Source: Rhizopus arrhizus (lineage: Eukaryota > Mucoromycota > Mucoromycetes > Mucorales > Rhizopodaceae). From it: 64,000 nt of DNA. The position numbers and the translations under genes were made by a program. The DNA is taken from assembly GCA_024220505.1 (NCBI GenBank), contig JAKZZE010000010.1:1054001-1118000 (forward strand), given 5' to 3'. Positions 35,310 through 47,200 of the stretch are shown in pieces (position 1 is the first letter of the stretch; each line of letters begins with the position of its first letter). The notes beneath the pieces were generated by a model, which saw nothing but the letters and a program-made list of their open reading frames with translations, did not search any database and had not been told where the DNA came from.

Positions 35310-36187
35310 GACTAATTACTGAATTTTATTAGTTTTATTACTTTTTAGAAAAAAAAAAGAAAAGAAAAGAAAATAAAGTGGTGATTTATATATTAAAAGA
35401 TGTATCTTGATAGGTAAATGATGCTACGAAGATACATGTGATTTTGAGCCTTCATATTTCACAAACGAACAGGAATATTATTAAAAGAAGTTTTTTATTT
35501 TTACGATTTTCATATGCTTTGACCCACTTGTATTAACAAAAATGGTAATCAGTGGAGAGCAGTAATCTTATAATCTTTGATCTTTCTTTTTGCTTGTTTT
35601 TGATCATAATTTGTAATTTGAGCTTACATGGATTAATTCACTAAATTGAATGATTCATTCTACTTTATAAATAAAAAAAATATCTTGCCTCACTGTATTT
35701 GTAGAAAGAATAACAAAAGCGTGGCCATGGCTTATTCAGGTGCAAATGTTGTACATGATTGTTACACATAATAAGGTGTTAAATGCCTGTCCTTTGGGAA
35801 ATATTGGTAAAAGTATTAATCTGTTATAAATTTAATACAACCAAGTTAACCATTTCATTAAAATATTATAAGCATCTAACGCATAAACATATAAAACATA
35901 GCGACGAACTTTTTAATTGACCCAAGGAAAAACAACCACTTCAAAATTAAGCTTGACCTCTTTCGACAACTACTCTTAATTAAAAAAAAATATTAGATGA
36001 GACTGTAAATGAGAAACGTACCATTTAAGTATGGGTATACTTTACAAATGATTAATAAAAAGCAAACAAGGAATTTATGCGTTATAAACCAATCAAATAC
36101 CGACATTTGCTGTGGCTTTTATTACCATTTCTTAAAGTGGCGTGTCTGTTGGTTTCTTGTTTCTCTCTTTTAATAGCTACTATTTTC
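35310..36187. other. Divergent intergenic region
   Basis: Upstream regions of the bHLH gene (minus) and the RNase II-family gene (plus). AT-rich, with A-tracts. An in-frame ATG at 36077 would add a hydrophobic leader to the downstream protein but is judged to be in the 5' UTR. Confidence 0.5.
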
Positions 36188-39100
36188 ATGCAACTCGAAC
36201 AACCCAGTTTTTCTCACGTAAGATATAACAATTCTCGAGTTTTATATACTTTAGTTTTCGTATTCTAACCCACAAAGGCTTTCTAGGACACTCATATAGT
36301 TTCAGAAACTCATAAAAACATAGTTTCTTTGACAAAAAACAATAAAAACAATACTCACTCTAAAGAAAACAATGAGGGCACAGAGCAAAATAAAAGACGC
36401 GGTCGTCGTACTTCATTAACTCATAGCTCAAAGCAATCAGTAGAGTATTCCAAGCAAAGAAGAAAATCAGTAAACAGTTTAGGAACCAAAGGAAAAGGAC
36501 AACTGGCCACAGTTCAATCCATTCAAGAGATCATCACTGATATAAAGAAACTGCCTACTGTTTCGCTCGAAGCCGAAGATGATCATTCTACCTGGACAAG
36601 AGATCGACGTCATTCAGAGCCATACAGCCACAATAAGATGAATCGTAGTCATTCGAAAAAAGGGGATACGCTGGGCACAATCGAAGAAATACCATCTAAT
36701 TCAAGTAACCTATTTCAAAAAGAAAATAAGGATGAAAAGAACGAGTTGGTGTCACCATCGGAAAAACAAATGACAAGACGTAACAGAAGCAAATCAGGTA
36801 AAGTTTACATCATGAAAGCACAAGAAAACTCAGTCCTCATTTTTTTTACAGTACCAAACGCATTTCAAGCAACACAAGACACGTCCGGACAAAGAAAAGC
36901 GCTTTACCCAGCCTATCTGAGCGCTCCAGAGGCATCAGCTGCCATACGTCAGCGCACGCTATTTGCAGGTGTTTTGAAAGTAAGCGCCCAAGACAGCTCA
37001 GATGCCCATGTTCAGTGTGAAGAGTTGGATGCACCGATTTATATTTATGGATCCAGAAACAGAAACAGAGCTTTGGACGGAGACGAAGTGGCTATTGAAT
37101 TAGTGAGTGTGGATGACATGATGCATGAAAAAAAGGCAAAATTAGAAGCACGCAGGGTGAGACGAATGTCTTCTGGCCATCCACTACAGCCCTTTACTGA
37201 AGAAAGCAACCAAGTAGATGAACGGCCAAAGTACTGTGGTAAAGTGGTCTGCATCCTTGAAAGACCGCGAAATATGCTTTTTGCAGGGTAAACACGAAAA
37301 AGAAGACAAAGATAAAAAGACAGCTAAAAATGTGAGACAATTGATCTAGGACACTTTCTTTATATCGTCCACTCTCTATCAACAATAGTTTTATTGGTAT
37401 CGAAAAATCACACAGCTCACCAAAGATTATTTGGCTTATACCTGTCAATAAGCGGTTACCACTTGTCGCAGTGCCCATCAAATTTGCTCCTCCTGACTTT
37501 GTAAAATACCATGAAGAGTACAAAAACAGATTGTTCGTCGGCTCCATTCAGCGTTGGCCAGCTTCTTCTCTTCATCCTTTTGGTACAATTGAAAACGAAA
37601 TTGGTTGGATAGGTGAACTTAGTGTGCACTCTGGTACGTTGGTTGCGGATCATCATTTAAAAGGCTCGAATTATTCAGTAAATATCCTAAAGACAATAGA
37701 ACCAAAGACAGCCAATATAAACAATTCAGATCGAAAGGGTAGAAGGAATTTTCAGAATGAATCTATGAACATATTTACTTTGGGAGAGTCAGATAAGGGT
37801 AATGTAATATCTCTGTCTATATCATGGGTGTATGCTGACTTGTTTTCTGTTAGATACTGACGTTGCCTTTTCTATAACACGCCTTGAGAATGGAACATAT
37901 GAAATTGGTATTCATGTCACTGATGTTGCAAACTATGTTCGACCGGGCACTCCTCTAGATAAAGAAGCAAGAGAAAGATCATGCACTATAAATTTAGTGG
38001 AAAAGACAATTCCCGTTTTGCCTCCATCATTTGTAGAATCTCATTGCAGACTGGTAGCAGATAAAGAGCGCTTAACTATTTCACTACTTTGCAGATTCAC
38101 AGAGAGCGGGACACTGCTGCATACATGGGTAGGAAGAAGCATAATTAAATCAAAAGGTCATGTAAAACCAAGTGATATCGATAACAACAAGTCAGAGATC
38201 GAAAAAGACGCCTTCACTCTTTTAAACCTTTGCCGTAAGCTAAGACATAATCGTGTGGAAAAAGGGCGAGGATTTGGTCTTGTGAGTCAACCCATCACTT
38301 TTCAGCTAGGGGACAGTGGATATCCTGAGGATATAAAGAGAATTGAATTAGCAGAGGAAGATATTTTAAAAGGTGAATTACTACGAATAGCAAATATTGA
38401 AGTTGGTCAAAAGATATCAAGTAAATTCCCTGATCAGGCACTGATGTATAGAGAAGAACCTCTTAAATTATCTGTATTTGTATGCTTTATAGGAAATCTA
38501 CAAGAAAGAATGAAGTCCTAACTATTTTAATGTAGTCTATGATCCAGAACTATTTTAACAGCGATCCGCTTTGTCTTTCAGTCCATGGATTAGTACAGCT
38601 TATACAGAAAGAGCCGGATTCTGAAAAGCAGCAAGCGTTAAAGTACATGGTGCTCAAGGAACTTCCGAGATCAATATTCTATAGTGCTGGATCAATTGAT
38701 ATTTCTAAATACCAACACTTTGGATACGATGCGCCTCTCTATACGATTTTTACTGAGCCTACTCACACTTATGCATCCATTATAGCTCAAAGACAACTGA
38801 CTATGGCCCTCAAAGGTGGTAAACAAATAATCGAAGATTACGATATGATTGATAAAATAGCAAGACATTGTAATGCAACTCTTGTAGCTAAGCAGTCTGC
38901 AGAACAAGAAAGTAAAAGACTCTATATAGCGGCTTACATATACCGTCAATCTCTTGAAGATATGAAAACCAAAAAAGTAAAATCTCAATGTATAGTGATT
39001 GGGTTTGAATCACCAAATATACTATTTCTCTATTTTCCAAAGTATGATTTGGAGCTTCCTATTGCTTGCAATGAAAATTCAATGCCCGGAAGTAACGCAA

Positions 39101-39267
39101 ATCAAGGTGTCTTCGATCCCGAACTGAAACAAATGTGCTTGACTTGGAATATTGATAAAAGAACATTTGCTCAAAAAATAGAATTCTTGTCTAAAATCTC
39201 AGTCAATTTGTATGTAGACATGCAAACAGTACGTCCTTTATTTTTTGTAGAACTCTTATGCAATTAA
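36188..39267 (+). CDS. RNase II/RNB-family RNA-binding protein (Ssd1/Dis3L2 type), predicted catalytically dead, 6 exons
   Basis: Exons 36188-36217, 36287-36797, 36852-37287, 37389-37798, 37854-38473 and 38536-39267 encode 912 residues. A basic Ser/Arg-rich N-terminus (about 1-160) precedes cold-shock domains (LYPAYLSAPEASAAI, FAGVLKVSAQDSSDA, IYIYGSRNRNRALDGDEVAI). The RNB domain follows (RLENGTYEIGIHVTDVANYV, PLDKEARERSCTINLVEKTI) and a C-terminal S1-like part. Active RNase II enzymes have four Asp in a D-P-x-x-x-x-D-x-D-D pattern. Here the loop reads IFTLGESDKDTDVAF, losing the first and last Asp, and the conserved SPIRRYAD motif has become TEPTHTYAS. It is therefore probably an mRNA-binding pseudonuclease like Ssd1. 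The fifth intron is 62 nt and was needed to bypass stops. Confidence 0.85.
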
Positions 39268-39313
39268 AGAAAGTTTCACATGTTTTAGTTCAAGATCTTT
39301 TTTGTCCCTATTT

Positions 39314-39346
39314 TGCTGCGGCAATAATATTAAAATTACCGCAGCA
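39314..39346. other. GC-rich hairpin in the 131-bp spacer between two tandem genes
   Basis: TGCTGCGG (39314-39321) and CCGCAGCA (39339-39346) form a perfect 8-bp stem with a 17-nt AT-rich loop. It stands out in very AT-rich DNA, 47 nt after the RNB-family stop and 53 nt before the ABC-F ATG. It could aid 3'-end formation or insulate the genes; this is inference. Confidence 0.5.
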
Positions 39347-39398
39347 CAGTTATTTGTATAAATAAATTATAGTTTTCTGCATTATTTTTTTCTAAACA

Positions 39399-40705
39399 AT
39401 GACGACCGAGTTGTTTGTGCGTAATTTGAATAAATTTAATATCACTTTGGAAGAGGATGCTGCAGAATATATCAATAGCATGTTGAATGATATGTCCCTG
39501 AATGAAACAGATGAAATTAAAGAGTCTACGGAAAGCTTCCTTATCGATGCCAATATCGATGAAAAAACTAGAGACGAGTTCTACAAAGCGCTTATTGCCG
39601 GAAGTGCCTCAAAGGGAGCAAAGTTAGAGCAGCATGAACAACCAGCACGTCTTTTAGATCAAAAAGATAGGAAAACAAAGGTAGGCGTTAATTGAAAGGA
39701 TTGTGTTCAAAGCTAAAAAAAAAATATAAATTGAAACAGTTGACGAATGAATCAAATGAGTCTAACGAACCAAGTAACAAACAGTTGAAAAGTACAATAG
39801 AAACACCAAGGCAAACGAGAAGACGCGGAAAATTGAGGGATCAAGAAAATGGCGAGAAAGAACCAGAAATAGTTGCTATTACTCAACAAAGTCGATTTCA
39901 TACAGAGACGATAGAAACTTTAAATAAAGAATTAGACTTACACGGTGTTAATATTACCGTCAACCAAAATGATCTATTGGTCGACGCTCATTTGAGATTG
40001 AAGGCCAATACGAGATATGGTTTAGTTGGTCAAAATGGTGTTGGAAAATCAATATTGTTAAAATGCTTGGCGGACAATATTATGGTGGGCTTGCCTCAGA
40101 ATTTGAACATACTTCATATCTCTCAGCTTGAAGATTTTGATGAATCCAAAACAGCTGTAGAAGAAGTTTTAGAATCTGACAAAAAAGCAACTGCAGCATT
40201 AAGAGAATATGGGGGTAAGATATGGAGTTTAACAAAAAAAAAATAAAGCAATTAAATCAATACAATTCTTGTAGTTCTCCATGCAGTGTTGGGTGATGAT
40301 AGAAACCAAAGAGCTAACAAAGATCTCAACAATGTTGTATTTTCCATTATGCAATCTCGTCTTTCTGAAAAAGTAGAAAATGCACAAAAAATTGCCACAA
40401 AGAGATCCGGATTACGTGGCCGAGAAGCAAGAAAAGAATTGATAAAGTGTGAAAAAGAACAGACAGAGTTCAATAAACTTGATCCTCAAGCCTATGTTAC
40501 CTCTGATATGGTAAATGATATGATTTCTGAGGTGTATGAAAAAGTACAATTGATAGACCAAGGCGAACGAAAACACCGAGCATCAAAATTACTCAAGGGT
40601 CTTGGCTTTAGTGAAAAGAACATAAACTCACCTCTTACCGTTCTTTCTGGTGGTTGGCGCATGAGAGTTGCCTTGGCGAAATCACTCTTTTTGAAGCCTG
40701 ATATC

Positions 40706-40737
<32 letters not shown>

Positions 40738-42026
40738 CTTACCGGCTATACTATGGCTTCAAGAGTACATCATTAATGAGACAGATGACATGATAGTTGT
40801 TGTTGTTTCCCATGATCGTGAATTTTTAAACAATGTAACAGATGAAACTATCATTTTCAAAGACAAAATTCTCAAATATCATGCTGGGAATTACGAAGAT
40901 TGGGAAAGAAATACAGAAGAGCAAAGAATTCGTAAGCAAACCTTGTTGAATGTAAGTCAAATCTTTTTACATGTGCATTTTTTTTATACCAAATCTTTCT
41001 TTTTCTTACCATATACAGAACACAGAAAAACGTAGGAAGGCTATCCAGGCAAGTATACAACACAATGCTCAACAAGCAAAGGCTACTGGTGATGATAAGC
41101 GACATGGGATGATTAATTCTCGAAAAAAGAAGCTTGAAAGACTTGGTATGGAAAAAACAGAGGATGGCAAGCGTTTCAAGGTTAGCTATAGAGCTGGTTA
41201 TCATTTATCTAGCCATGAAGAAATAATTGTCGAGAAAGGTGTCAAGACAGCTTCTATCAAGCTACCGCAACCTACTGCACTCCGTTATCGTGGCCCAGTA
41301 CTTACTATGAAAGATGTTACCTTTCGGTACAAGGGAGATGCAAAAGACGCCATCAAAAAGTTTTCGATCAATATTGAGCCAAATGCAAGGATTGCCTTTA
41401 TTGGTCCTAATGGTTGCGGAAAAACAACGCTTCTGAATATGTTGACCGAAAAAACGCGGCCAACATCTGGTGAGGTCTACCGTCATTCTTTATTGCGTAT
41501 TGGTTATTTTTCCCAGCATATAGTCGATCAACTGGATATGGATATCTCTCCAGTAAAGCACATGATGACTCAGTACCCTTCACTTTCAGAGCAAGAATGC
41601 CGCGCGTATTTTGGTATGATTGGCATTACCGGTAATGTTGTTCTTCGAAAGATTCGATCTCTGAGCGGTGGCCAGCGAAGCCGTATTGCCCTTGCTTTGA
41701 TTCTGTATGAGCAACCGCATGTACTCGTGCTTGATGAAATCACAAATCATTTGGATATGGGAACTGTGGAGATGCTGGTTGATGCTCTTGAAGAATATTC
41801 AGGAGCAGTTGTATTGGTCAGTCACGATGTCTGGTTTTTAAAACAAGTATTTGAGGGTCCATTGTATGATGACAGTGAGAGCGATAAAGAATCTCAAGAT
41901 GATGACGATGAATTTAATAAGCAAAATGAAATCTACGTTATTGAAAATGGCAACGTTAGGCGATGGGAACAAGGGATTGATGCCTATGTAGCTTCTGTCT
42001 TGAAAAAAGTAAAGAAGAATAAATGA
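39399..42026 (+). CDS. ABC-F ATPase, ribosome-associated (GCN20/ABCF-like), 4 exons
   Basis: Exons 39399-39680, 39740-40214, 40275-40951 and 41019-42026 encode 813 residues. The first 65 residues are helical, like the N-terminal PWI-like region of ABCF3/Gcn20. NBD1 has Walker A GLVGQNGVGKS (about 191-201), signature LSGGW and Walker B LLLLDEPTNHLD. NBD2 has GPNGCGKT (607-614), LSGGQRSR and LVLDEITNHLD. In the second Walker B the usual Pro is Ile while the catalytic Glu is kept. There are no membrane helices, as expected for ABC-F translation factors acting on ribosomes. An acidic insert (DDSESDKESQDDDDEF) sits near the end. The layout resembles the uncharacterised fission-yeast ABC-F group more than Gcn20 itself. 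Confidence 0.9.
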
Positions 42027-45000
42027 TCCAGAAGTTCTTGAATTGCCAAGGCAAAGGATAAAAAAACATATTATGTCCTTTTGTTATATACCCTTTAAAT
42101 AAGTTTGGCCAAAAGGGGGGGGGGAATGATTAGGAGACATGTGAATCACTGAAAAGCCCTAACTGCTCATAGATTGTGTTCCTCATAAAATCATGCTTAA
42201 AGGTTTAGTGGTGATGATAAAGGTGTTGAAAATGCTTACTTTTAATGGTAGGCTCTTCTTTATTTTTTCTTGAAAAAAATCAAAATCACAAAGGTTGAAG
42301 TAGAAAAGAAATTGCTGTTTAGTATGTTTAATCTAGCATTTTGAGGTTGTACAGTCTATGCTGAACCCTAACCATTATTAACGTCCTCATCCGTAAAAAC
42401 TTTTTAATATAGGACGGAAAAATAAATAAAAGAAAAAAAAAAGATGGTTGAACAAGTAGTTGCAGGTTTATTAGCTGCATTTTTTTAGTTGAAAATTTAT
42501 TTAGAGGTTTATATCAGTTTACAATATGTAAAGACCACTTTAAATAAAGAATTTTACTTCAAGATGCAATAGATTATACAATAGATTAAAGGTCATCTTA
42601 AAGTAGATATGGTAAACAAAAAATAAATGAGAGATAGAAGAGTTTTCAATCGAAACGTGAATATGTAAAACATAACTTATTAGCATCTCTGGGACACCTC
42701 AATCTCATATCACTTCCCCTGCTCAAGTTATGCAGCGAATTTGCCCACGTGGAATGGTACAAAGTGTTATCTTATATAGTCTGTTTCGGGTTTAATGGGT
42801 CCACTAAGCCAAGAAGCAACAATTCGGATAGTCTTAACCTACAATGTGAACACTACAAACTATTTGCTGTTTGAATTGCCTGCCCACCTAACGCTTCAAG
42901 GGATCAAAGTATCGGACCAAGGGCTCAATGTAAAAAAAAAAGATATTTTAAGAAAGGGAGCAAAGTAAAGCATCTTTTGTAGCACACATTTACAAATGAG
43001 AACAAGTGCATCAGAATATAGTTTTTGATTGCAGCATCAATAGAACAAGCAGATACGGTGTCAAGAAGTTACCAATATGAAACACAAAAGATTCTAAGAG
43101 AGGTTATAAAAGTAGTAAGAGTAAAGGCAATTGAATATAAGCAGGATTTAATTATTGCTTTTAAGGAAGCATTGCTATTTAGTCATTCACTTTAAAGAAG
43201 AGAAGAGAAAACTTTTTGACAAACCTTCTTGTTTTAGATACTCTTTTTTTTCACTTTATTAAATGAATGAACTCATTTTTTTGTTTGTGCATTGGATTTA
43301 ACAAGATTTTAGTCGTCTATAGTAGATCAAACAAGATATATTTTTTATTTTTACTTTATTTTTTAATGTGATGCTCACTTTTTAGCTTATATAAACAGTT
43401 AAATACTTCTTTTACGTTACTTGAAGAAAAATGAGATGATAAAAGATCTTCTTCTGGGTGTAACATAAGCTGTGAAAAACAAAATATTTCAAATAAATCA
43501 AAATAAATAAAACATTTTATTGATGCTAGATTACTTAAAGTATATCAATAGCTGTCAAATAAAACAAGCAAACAATCAAACGCTATATATTTTAATATTT
43601 AATGGATTTTGCATAAAGATCAGTTTTTTATACTACTCTCTTGTGAGTCAATGAAAAGAAAAAAGAAAAAAACAATTATGAATAACAATGATATCAAATC
43701 AATTCAAAAGAAAGATGGATATGTTTTTGATAATTGCTTACATTTAACTATAGTGATGGTTACTCTTATTGTTTAAAAAGTTCTTGTTATGTCTTTAAAG
43801 TTTTGTGATTATGGCAACTGTATAAGGATATAGATATAATAAAGAAAAATGAATTAAACTACCCATCATTAAGAAAAAAAAAAAAAACTTTTGATATAAA
43901 TTCCTTCAAAAAGTAAATAGTTCAAAAGTATACCAAAGTACTATCTTTTAAAGTTTGTGACCTAATAAATCATTTCACAGACTGCTTCCTTGAGTGTTTA
44001 GTAAGAAATTATATTAATTTATGCACTACATTGCCTTTTAAAATATTAAGAATGATTTACAGCAAATCATACGTGCAAAAAGTAAAATATTCATTTGTTT
44101 ATTAATGACAAAGTAAAGGAAAAACACGTTACTTCAATCCTTAAATTCTATTTTTTTTTTTTACAAAGCAAACCTTCGTTAACATAATTAACTATAAGAA
44201 AATAAAAGTACATTTGACCCCAAAAAGAATCTCGGCAGGCAAGTTGTAAAAGAGACATGATCTACGGATACATATTTTGATTTCAATCCCTTAATGGATC
44301 AAACTCTACTTTCAAAGCACCCCCCATTATAAGATATTATGTTCAGACCCAAGTAGCTTTCTAAATAGTGAAGGATAGAAAAGGATGTCATTATTACCCA
44401 TAATTTATTCTATAGCCATTTGACGAAACATGATCCAACCGTATCTTTACATGTTCTGGTCCAACTATTCTCATTGATTACCATTGCTTATATATATGAG
44501 AGAAAAGGAGTAAAATTTACATAAAATAAGGAAAAAAAAAATACGCGAAAATCAAAAAGCAAATTTCATTACATTCTATTTTATGAGACCGTTAATCGAA
44601 ACGCACCCTTTTTCCAGCACTGCGATAGCAAATTAAACTATTAGCAAGATTTACAGTTCAAGTAATAAATGTTTTTAGCAAATGGTATCTTCGTAACCAA
44701 TTTTTTTTTGTGTATGAGGGATTTTATTCGGATGCCGTATTTTTAGCTGGTCATTATACATAAGTCATCTCTGACTGGTATTTGTTCAATTTGCACAGCC
44801 ATATCCAATTGTGATTCTGTGTGTATGATTTATGAATGAACGTCGAAAAGAAGGTATATTGCTTTATCATTTTTCGAGATGTACAGATTTCTCTTGTAAC
44901 ACAAATGATGAAATTTTGGGTTCCCATACATTGAAAGACAATAATAATCACAACAGCAGACAACTATGTAGTCAATACACTTTGTCAACAACATCAACAA

Positions 45001-47200
45001 TAGGCCACTCCTTTTTTAATATAAATAAGAGCTATTAAGCGTTCGATCAAGTTAACTAAGCTCATGTCATACAAGACTCCAAACTTCAAATTAAATGAAT
45101 CTATTTTACTTTAATACAACCCAAATTCCAATTATAAAGTTACACTACTAAATAATTGATCTGGATTATGAATGAATATAAACTAAAATCCAAGAAAGAA
45201 TGAATTATTCGTAAATCACGACTACGGAAGTATGAAAATAATAAATATTTCTAGTTCACAAGAAAAGCAATGGGGATGTATTATTAAAAGTTGATATATA
45301 AAATGTCATGAGAAATAATAAGCTATGAAGAAAAAAAGAATGTATTATTTTTTGATTGGCATAGTAACTCTTGTCTTTGAAATATCTTGCCTAATAAAAC
45401 TGATTTCTGTATTTATAATTTACATACTATTCAATTACTTCAAATAAAAAGAAATTTATCTGATTCATAACAAATAATAATAACATTTGGAAATCACAGC
45501 TGTAATTTCGCCAGCATTTCTTTTAAATCAATTTCTTTTTCTTATTTAAACAGGAGGTTTATTTTTTCTTGGTGAATTAGACCATTTTACTATTTAATAA
45601 TTAATTTATCCGAATCTTTCTACTTTCAAACTCTCATTTCTTGAATCTGAATTGGCATAGGCCCAAGCCTAAACTTAATTTTAGATGGTTAATCACATTA
45701 AGCGGTGGGAATAAGATTTGTTACTGATAGTATCGTTGTTATAAGCACAAGAATTGTAACTTATAAAATTGCAATGAACAAATAAAGAATATTTTCATAC
45801 TATTTTAATATACACACTTGGGTTTGATTACTTTGATTTGAAACGAAAAAAAAAAAAAAAAAAGATCAAAATTTCGGACCATTTATTTATGTCCTGAGTT
45901 TGAAGTTGGCTGTTCTTTTGATCCGGATTTCGGTCAGATACATTACCATTTGACTTTTGGTTTTTCTCTTATTATAAATTAACCTTGAAACGGAGATTTC
46001 TATTGCAGAGAAATGATAATCTTCTTGAGTAACATTCAGTACGTTCAGCTCTCGTGCTTTTTTTAAAAAAGATATGAGTCGCGTAACCAAAATGATTGAA
46101 ATTAGTAATAAATATGGTAACTGAATCCTATCGTCCGGATTATAAAAAGGTTATCAAAAAGCATCCACAAATATTCTCGGTTCATTTCGCTGTCTTGTAA
46201 TTAATCGTACTTCTTTTTTTTATTTTAATGGTCCAACAATTTAATACTAAAGAAGTATCCTTTATCTTCAATATGTTTTTAATTAGTAATCGTAGGACAA
46301 GCTACCATAGAACGCTGTCTATGCGAAATGCAATCCTTTGTAACTACTTGAATTATTATTGAAAATGATGGTCTGTTTATGAGAAACAGGTTTAGATGGT
46401 TTGAATTATTTTGTGTTTGTAAATGAATAATAGTATCTTTTTTTCTAGACAGGTTATATACTAGTACAATATTCGGAAGAACCGATAAGCTTCATTTATT
46501 TAACACCCAGTTGCACAACCAATCTGTATCTTCACAGCAAGCTGTTCCTATTTGATTTCTGTGATGTCAGTTCTTGAAATTAAAGGGGAAAGGGGGTGCA
46601 TTGATAACCAATGGAAAGCGAATGATTATGCATTTGTTTGTTTCAAAGCTATGTCTTTGGAAAAGTTTTTACCGAGAGTGGGAAAAAAATGTTCCATATT
46701 TAATGATCTGGGCAAAATGTATTATTAAACCGGAGTTATTTTATTACTAAGTAAAAAACCATTCACTCAAACTACATGAAATGATTGTGAGCAATAAAAT
46801 GACATTTAATTCAATACATAATAGCTACATAAACGAGAATAAATTGGTATGCTAATATACACTTTGTCTGATTTGATAATCATATTAATGATATGCCTTT
46901 GTACAACTAAAGACAATGGTTTTACCGCAAATGTTTAAAGGCACCTAATTTGTTATTCGGAATTTGAAGATATGGTAGAATTATTCAGGCTTTTGTCAAC
47001 TTTTTCCGATCACCTAATAATAATAAAAAAACATATAAAAGAAGGCAGTTCTTGAGCTTTCCAAGAAAAAAGTTTTTTTTTAAATTTTTTCACTGTCTTC
47101 TTTACTTCTTCATATACCTGCATTTACTTTTTAATTATTTGCATAATCTCTTTTACTTTAATACATCAATCATCCTAATACAAAAGTAATTTGATCCAAT
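42027..47200. other. 5.2-kb gene desert upstream of the PDR pump
   Basis: No intact gene was found. A G-run lies at about 42116-42124. A somewhat GC-richer patch at 42690-42930 reads as protein-like (LTYNVNTTNYLLFELPAHLT and LQGIKVSDQGLN) without a start or splice context, perhaps a relic. A-tracts are at 43871 and 45847. The left arm of the large inverted repeat begins at 45944 (separate entry). The last 370 bp is the PDR promoter. Confidence 0.5.
45944..46830 (+). repeat. Left arm of a large inverted repeat (upstream region of the PDR gene)
   Basis: This arm reads, with about 90% identity by eye, as the reverse complement of 63499-64000. The shared blocks are 45944-46075 and 46457-46830. 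The left arm carries about 381 extra bases (46076-46456) absent from the right arm, flanked by a short TAT-like junction, so either an insertion here or a deletion there. Homology on the inner side stops sharply at 46830. It may extend further left, because the right arm runs off the window. Confidence 0.9.

Noticed and set aside
36077..36187. Upstream in-frame ATG that would add a hydrophobic N-terminus to the RNB-family protein.
   Set aside because: A secretory leader is incompatible with a basic RNA-binding N-terminus; the ATG at 36188 is preferred.
42363..42375. AACCCTAACC sequence, telomere-like.
   Set aside because: Only about one and a half units; not an array.
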